Notes under the pieces: model-generated
The model's database searches: none
What the model saw: only the letters and a program-made list of their open reading frames with translations
Told to the model about the DNA's origin: nothing
In this document: positions 32,853 through 36,273 of the stretch, piece after piece
Layout: the number at the start of each line of letters is the position of its first letter
Numbering within the stretch: the first letter of the stretch is position 1
Made by a program: the position numbers and the translations under genes
From: an uncultured Anaerolineales bacterium
GTDB taxonomy: Bacteria; Chloroflexota; Anaerolineae; UBA4142
Length of the DNA: 36,273 bases
Assembly (NCBI GenBank): GCA_903825565.1
Contig: CAIKBD010000163.1
Location: 1 to 36,273 of the forward strand
Direction: 5' to 3'

Positions 32853-34523
32853 CTAGCGCGGCGAAAACTTGAGCGCATCCACCACCAGGGTGGCAGAGAG
32901 CAACGGTTCGTACGTGGCGTCGGACACGGTAACATACTCGTCACCCGTCGCGGCGAAATAGTACGTGCCGAGACTGATCCATTGGTTGGCGTACAACATC
33001 TGGTTCAGTTTGCGAAAATCGAACGCGCCGGCGTGGGCAATCCAGTAACGCGCGCTACGCGTAGTCCCAATGCCGGCGGGGATGTATGCCGACACCTCGT
33101 AATTGCCGGCGCGCGGGAGTGGCGCGTACCAACGCGCCCAACTCGCCTGTTCGCGCGCAAATGCTTGGTTCTTGATCAGAAATGCCTCACCGCCGTACCC
33201 GTTTGGCGCGGTTTGCCACGCGGTGCCGGCTTTGACGAAGCTGGGATTTTTCGCGTCAATCGCCACATCGCCGGCGAGGGGGATGCCTTGCGGCGGCAAA
33301 TCCGGCGCGGTTGCGCCGGGCGTGATTTGAACTTGCGCCAATGCAATGCCGCCATGATTGTAAAACTCGACGCGCCAATCGTGTTGCCCGGCGGCAAGGT
33401 ACACCATCGCGTTGTGGGGCGTGGGCGATTGATCGTGCCACTCGTCAATCAACAATTGATTGTCTACCCACACCCGCATTCCGTCATCCGCAATTGCGTT
33501 GACGCTATAATAGCCGGTCGCGTGCGTGCGTTTAGAAGTCCAGCGCACCGCCCAGTTGGGACCTGAGACGCCGTTGCCGGGCGACGCATTGCCCCAATTG
33601 AAACTAATCGCCGGATCGTCTCGCGCGAACGCCGCCGCGCCGCTCAAGTTCGCATTGTCGAAATATTCGCCGCGCCACGTTTCGCTACCCCCCGATAGCG
33701 CCGCCCACGTCAGCGTTGCCACGCCGGTGCCATCGCCGTTGTAGTACTCGACCTTGAGAAAATGCGCGCCCTCGTTCAACGTCGTCTCGGCGTTTACCGT
33801 CGTCACGCGCTGATCGCGCCAGCGATCAATCAACAATTGATTGTCCACCCACACGCGCGCGCCATCGTCCATCGTCAGCGTAAAGCGATATTTGCCGGCG
33901 GCGAACAGGGCGCTGCGCGTCCACCGCGCGGAAAATTTTGTGCCGGGAATATTGCCGCCCGGCCCGCCAGCGCCGAAATTGAAGTTGATCGCGAAATCGT
34001 TGCGGAGGAAAATGGGCGTGCCGCTTAGCGTTGGATTGTTGTAATATTCGCCGCGCCAATCGGGGAAATTGGCGGAAAAGATTTGGAGTTGCGCTTGCGC
34101 CGTACCCGCGCGTTCGAAATATTCCATTCGCACGAGATGATACGCCTGCGTGAGATTGACGGCGACGGTATGCGCGATGGGTTTCTGCTCGCTCCACGCG
34201 TCGAGCACGAGTTGATCGTCCACGAACACGCGCGCGCCATCGTCGGTCAACGTAACGAAGGTCCAATTGCCGGGCGTATCGAAATACACCCAACGCGTCC
34301 AGCGCACGGAGAAATTTTCGGCAGGGATGCCGGGCGCGGGGCTGGCGCTCCCCCAATTGAAATTAATGTCAGGGTCTTGGCGGGTGACGGCGGGGTTGCC
34401 TTGCAGATCGGGGTTGGTGAAATACGCGCCCGTCCACGCGTTGATGGTTTGCGCGATGCCGGGCGTTGGCGTGCCAAACAAGGTGATCCAAGTCAGCCCA
34501 ATGAGAAGAAGTACTTTTCGCAT
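32853..34523 (-). CDS. Secreted protein with three PA14 domains and a golvesin-like C-terminus
   Basis: A 556-residue exported protein. The signal peptide covers residues 1-24 ('PGIA' then Q, cleavage inferred). Three PA14-type beta-barrels follow at about 28-150, 155-280 and 287-405. Each has 'GxYFxNxxLxGxP', 'DPxINFNWG', 'FSVRWTR', 'TLTDDGARVFVDDQLVLDAW' and 'HLVRMEYF' patterns. The Asp-Asp-Gly of each copy is the usual calcium/sugar contact. Residues about 425-556 look like a golvesin C-terminal-like module ('GYGGEAFLIKNQ', 'YEVSAYIPAG', 'RYWIAHAGAFDFRKLNQM', 'WISLGTYYFAATGDEYV'). PA14 domains commonly bind carbohydrate, so it may be a lectin-like matrix protein for the polysaccharide made next door. 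ATG 34523 with GGAGG upstream and its own promoter. Confidence 0.88.
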   Translation of the reverse strand: MRKVLLLIGLTWITLFGTPTPGIAQTINAWTGAYFTNPDLQGNPAVTRQDPDINFNWGSASPAPGIPAENFSVRWTRWVYFDTPGNWTFVTLTDDGARVFVDDQLVLDAWSEQKPIAHTVAVNLTQAYHLVRMEYFERAGTAQAQLQIFSANFPDWRGEYYNNPTLSGTPIFLRNDFAINFNFGAGGPGGNIPGTKFSARWTRSALFAAGKYRFTLTMDDGARVWVDNQLLIDRWRDQRVTTVNAETTLNEGAHFLKVEYYNGDGTGVATLTWAALSGGSETWRGEYFDNANLSGAAAFARDDPAISFNWGNASPGNGVSGPNWAVRWTSKRTHATGYYSVNAIADDGMRVWVDNQLLIDEWHDQSPTPHNAMVYLAAGQHDWRVEFYNHGGIALAQVQITPGATAPDLPPQGIPLAGDVAIDAKNPSFVKAGTAWQTAPNGYGGEAFLIKNQAFAREQASWARWYAPLPRAGNYEVSAYIPAGIGTTRSARYWIAHAGAFDFRKLNQMLYANQWISLGTYYFAATGDEYVTVSDATYEPLLSATLVVDALKFSPR

Positions 34524-34543
34524 TGTCCTCCTATGTGCGGCGC

Positions 34544-34572
34544 AGTATAAAAGAGAACGGCAGTTTCGGCAA
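34544..34572 (-). promoter_or_regulatory. Promoter of the three-PA14 protein gene
   Basis: On the minus strand: TTGCCG (34572-34567, 4 of 6), a 17-base spacer, and TATACT (34549-34544, 5 of 6). The start codon is 21 bases past the -10 end, with GGAGG between. Confidence 0.75.
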
Positions 34573-34586
34573 CTGGTACCAAAGAG

Positions 34587-34613
34587 AAACCCGCTTGCAA
34601 CACAAGCGGGTTT
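34587..34613 (-). terminator. Terminator hairpin between the two PA14 genes
   Basis: AAACCCGCTTG (34587-34597) and CAAGCGGGTTT (34603-34613) form a perfect 11-bp stem with a 5-base loop, 38 bases after the stop of the two-PA14 gene. On the minus strand it is followed by CTCTTTGG, so the T-run is imperfect. It also ends in TTT on the plus strand and could work both ways. Confidence 0.75.
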
Positions 34614-34651
34614 CTTAAACAGTCGCTAAAAGTTCATCTCGCTCAATGCTT

Positions 34652-36010
34652 TTACTGCAACAGCCCGGTGCATCGCGGCGCAAAATTCACCGCGTCCACG
34701 ACGACGGCGGTGGACATGAATGCTTCGCCCGTCACGTCCGACAGCGAGACGTACTCGCCGCCGGTGCCGCTAAAGTTGAACGTGCCCAGACTGACCCATT
34801 GATTGGCATACGCCGCTTGATTCACACGCCGCGATTCGTACTTGCCCGCGTGCGAAATCCAGTAACGCGCGCTCTGCGTTGAAGCCACCCCCGCCGGAAT
34901 GTAGACGGACACTTCATAGTAACATGCGCGAGTCGGCGGCAAATTCCAACGCGCCCAGTTGTATTGCCCCTGCGTGTATTGGTTGTTCGCTGTCCAGAAA
35001 CCAATGCCGCCGTACCCGTTCGCAAACGCGACCCAGCCATTCGGATCGCCGCCTTTGGAAAAATTCGGGTTGCGCGTGTCAATCGCCAGATCGAACGGTT
35101 GCGGTCCGGGTTGGGGACCCGGTTGCGGGCTGGGCGATCCGCCGCTCGTGATATTCACCGACAGCGAGGCGGGCCCGCTCGCCTTGTAGTATTCGACGCG
35201 CCAATCGTGTTGCCCGGCGGTGAGATAGACGAGCACCGCATAAGTTGCGGCGGGAACCTGGGTATGCCACTGGTTGATCGCAATGTTCCCGTCCACCCAC
35301 ACGCGCACGCCATCCGACGCGGACGCCGTGACGGTGTAATACCCGGTTGTCGGCGCATCGCGCTTCATCGTCCAGCGCGCCGACCAACTGCCACCCTGCG
35401 AAATGCCCAACCCGGGCGAGGCATAACCCCAGTTGAAGGCAAGGTTCGGATCGTCGCGGAACAAGATCGGCGGGTTGCCCAACACCGCGTTGTTGAAATA
35501 TTCGCCGTGCCACACGGGCCCAATGGGTTGCGGTTGCGGCGACGGGTTATAGTGCCATTTCAAGTGTGCTTCGGCGAGACAGCACGCTTGGTAATATTCC
35601 ATCTGCACCAGGTGAAATGCTTGCGTCAGATTCAACGTCACGGCGCGCGCGGTGGTTGGTTGATCATGCCACGCGTCGATTACCAGTTGCCCGTCCACCC
35701 ATAAACGCACGCCGTCGTCCGTCGTCGTCGTGAACGTCCAATTGCCGGCGTAATCCATAAATACCCAGCGCATCCAGCGCACGGAAAAATCGGTGCCGGC
35801 AATGCCGCCGCCGGGTCCTCCGCTACCCCACACAAAGTCGAGATTCGGATCATCGCGGGTGAAGACGGGACTGCCTTGCAAATTCTTGTTGTTGAAGTAA
35901 AAGCCGGTCCAGCCCGAGGCATATTGGGCAGACGCAGGCAACGCGCTCGTCAACGTCATGACGACGAACAGCAAGACGAACAAACCCACCCCTAATGCTG
36001 TTCTCTTCAT
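34652..36010 (-). CDS. Secreted protein with two PA14 domains and a golvesin-like C-terminus
   Basis: A 452-residue exported protein with a signal peptide 1-28 ('LPASA' then QY). Two PA14 domains lie at about 31-155 and 165-290 ('FTRDDPNLDFVWGSGGPGGG', 'TTTDDGVRLWVDGQLVIDAW', 'HLVQMEYYQ', 'SASDGVRVWVDGNIAINQW'). A Pro/Gln-rich linker of repeated 'PQPGPQPG' follows at about 294-308. Residues about 310-452 are a golvesin-like module ('GYGGIGFWTANNQYTQGQ', 'YYEVSVYIPAGVASTQSARY', 'WISHAGKYESRRVNQAAYAN', 'WVSLGTFNFSGTGGEYVSL'). It is a paralogue of the downstream three-PA14 protein, which has gained (or this one has lost) one PA14 unit. ATG 36010 with GGAGG 6 bases upstream. It is probably a carbohydrate-binding surface or matrix protein. 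Confidence 0.88.
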   Translation of the reverse strand: MKRTALGVGLFVLLFVVMTLTSALPASAQYASGWTGFYFNNKNLQGSPVFTRDDPNLDFVWGSGGPGGGIAGTDFSVRWMRWVFMDYAGNWTFTTTTDDGVRLWVDGQLVIDAWHDQPTTARAVTLNLTQAFHLVQMEYYQACCLAEAHLKWHYNPSPQPQPIGPVWHGEYFNNAVLGNPPILFRDDPNLAFNWGYASPGLGISQGGSWSARWTMKRDAPTTGYYTVTASASDGVRVWVDGNIAINQWHTQVPAATYAVLVYLTAGQHDWRVEYYKASGPASLSVNITSGGSPSPQPGPQPGPQPFDLAIDTRNPNFSKGGDPNGWVAFANGYGGIGFWTANNQYTQGQYNWARWNLPPTRACYYEVSVYIPAGVASTQSARYWISHAGKYESRRVNQAAYANQWVSLGTFNFSGTGGEYVSLSDVTGEAFMSTAVVVDAVNFAPRCTGLLQ

Positions 36011-36064
36011 TGAGACCTCCTTGAATCATTCCGCAAATTTTGCTTCAACCATCGGCTACATAAG

Positions 36065-36093
36065 ATTATACTACCAAATTTCGGAAATCGCAA
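36065..36093 (-). promoter_or_regulatory. Promoter of the two-PA14 protein gene
   Basis: On the minus strand: TTGCGA (36093-36088, 4 of 6), a 17-base spacer, and a perfect TATAAT (36070-36065). The start codon at 36010 gives a leader of about 48 nt with no obvious structure. Confidence 0.8.
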
Positions 36094-36135
36094 TAGCGCA
36101 TACGCCCCGCTCAGGGCTTTTCAAAAGTCAGGCGA

Positions 36136-36262
36136 CCCTCATCCCAACCTTCTCCCTCAAAGGGCGAAGGGGTAAATTCCCTCGCCCCTATTGGGGAGAG
36201 GCGATAGCGCGTCGTCTGTGCGGCATTCTGCCGCGTTATGGACGCGCTAGCGGGGTGAGGGG
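36136..36262. repeat. Mosaic REP-like inverted repeat at the window's right end
   Basis: Outer arms CCCTCATCCC (36136-36145) and GGGGTGAGGG (36252-36261) are nearly complementary. Inside lie three further hairpins. CCTTCTCCCT/AGGGCGAAGG spans 36148-36157 and 36161-36170. CCTCGCCCC/GGGGAGAGG spans 36180-36188 and 36193-36201. TAGCGCGTC/GACGCGCTA spans 36205-36213 and 36241-36249 and encloses a small CGGCA/TGCCG hairpin. The CCCTCA...CCTTCTCCC type resembles a class of dispersed intergenic repeats common in many bacterial genomes. No gene lies in 36011-36273. Confidence 0.75.
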
Positions 36263-36273
36263 TGATGTCAAGC

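Overview
This 36.3 kb window is GC-rich and looks like Chloroflexota (Anaerolineae-like) DNA. That assignment is inferred from an ECF sigma factor paired with a DUF5667 protein, a 7TM-type hybrid histidine kinase, multi-PA14/golvesin-type secreted proteins, and intergenic spacers filled with short degenerate repeats. No rRNA, tRNA, CRISPR array, transposase or phage gene was seen.

Layout. (1) 1-4150, minus strand: a DUF5667 membrane protein cut by the left edge, its ECF sigma factor (17-bp overlap), a strong terminator, and a KimA-like potassium importer. The importer has a good sigma70 promoter and a leader with an intrinsic terminator that can refold. (2) 4151-29735, plus strand: a large exopolysaccharide locus with mostly overlapping or nearly abutting genes. 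It starts with a hybrid histidine kinase (TTG start, strong promoter). Then come a Wzz-type co-polymerase, a Wzx-type flippase, a BY-kinase relative with a ruined Walker A, a 47-residue membrane protein, an O-antigen ligase/polymerase, three hexapeptide acyltransferases, a FemAB/GNAT-like transferase, three GT2 and four GT4 glycosyltransferases, a lipoprotein, an SDR epimerase, and a canonical phosphoglycosyl transferase. The locus ends with a WecG/TagA/CpsF transferase fused to two STAS domains and a nucleotidyltransferase/left-handed-helix/sugar-transferase fusion whose catalytic motifs are degenerate. An HNH nuclease and a small partner gene sit antisense inside the locus (16878-17652) with their own promoter. 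(3) 29931-32688, plus strand: a compact partner-switching operon (STAS antagonist, GAF/PP2C phosphatase, RsbW-like HATPase, single-domain response regulator) closed by a strong terminator. No sigma factor gene is present in it. (4) 32853-36093, minus strand: two secreted proteins with three and two PA14 domains and golvesin-like C-termini, each with its own promoter. The window ends in a mosaic REP-like inverted repeat.

How the parts may work together. The locus encodes a Wzx/Wzy-type pathway: PglC-like priming, WecG-type and GT2/GT4 extension, acyl decoration, flipping, polymerisation and chain-length control. The most interesting feature is that a cytoplasmic glycosyltransferase carries two STAS domains and lies about 1.8 kb upstream of a complete STAS/PP2C/HATPase/REC switch that has no sigma factor. 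I propose that the switch controls polysaccharide synthesis at the protein level, in the spirit of SypA/SypE in Vibrio fischeri. This is inference. The domains and their key residues are seen in the sequence, but the interaction is not.
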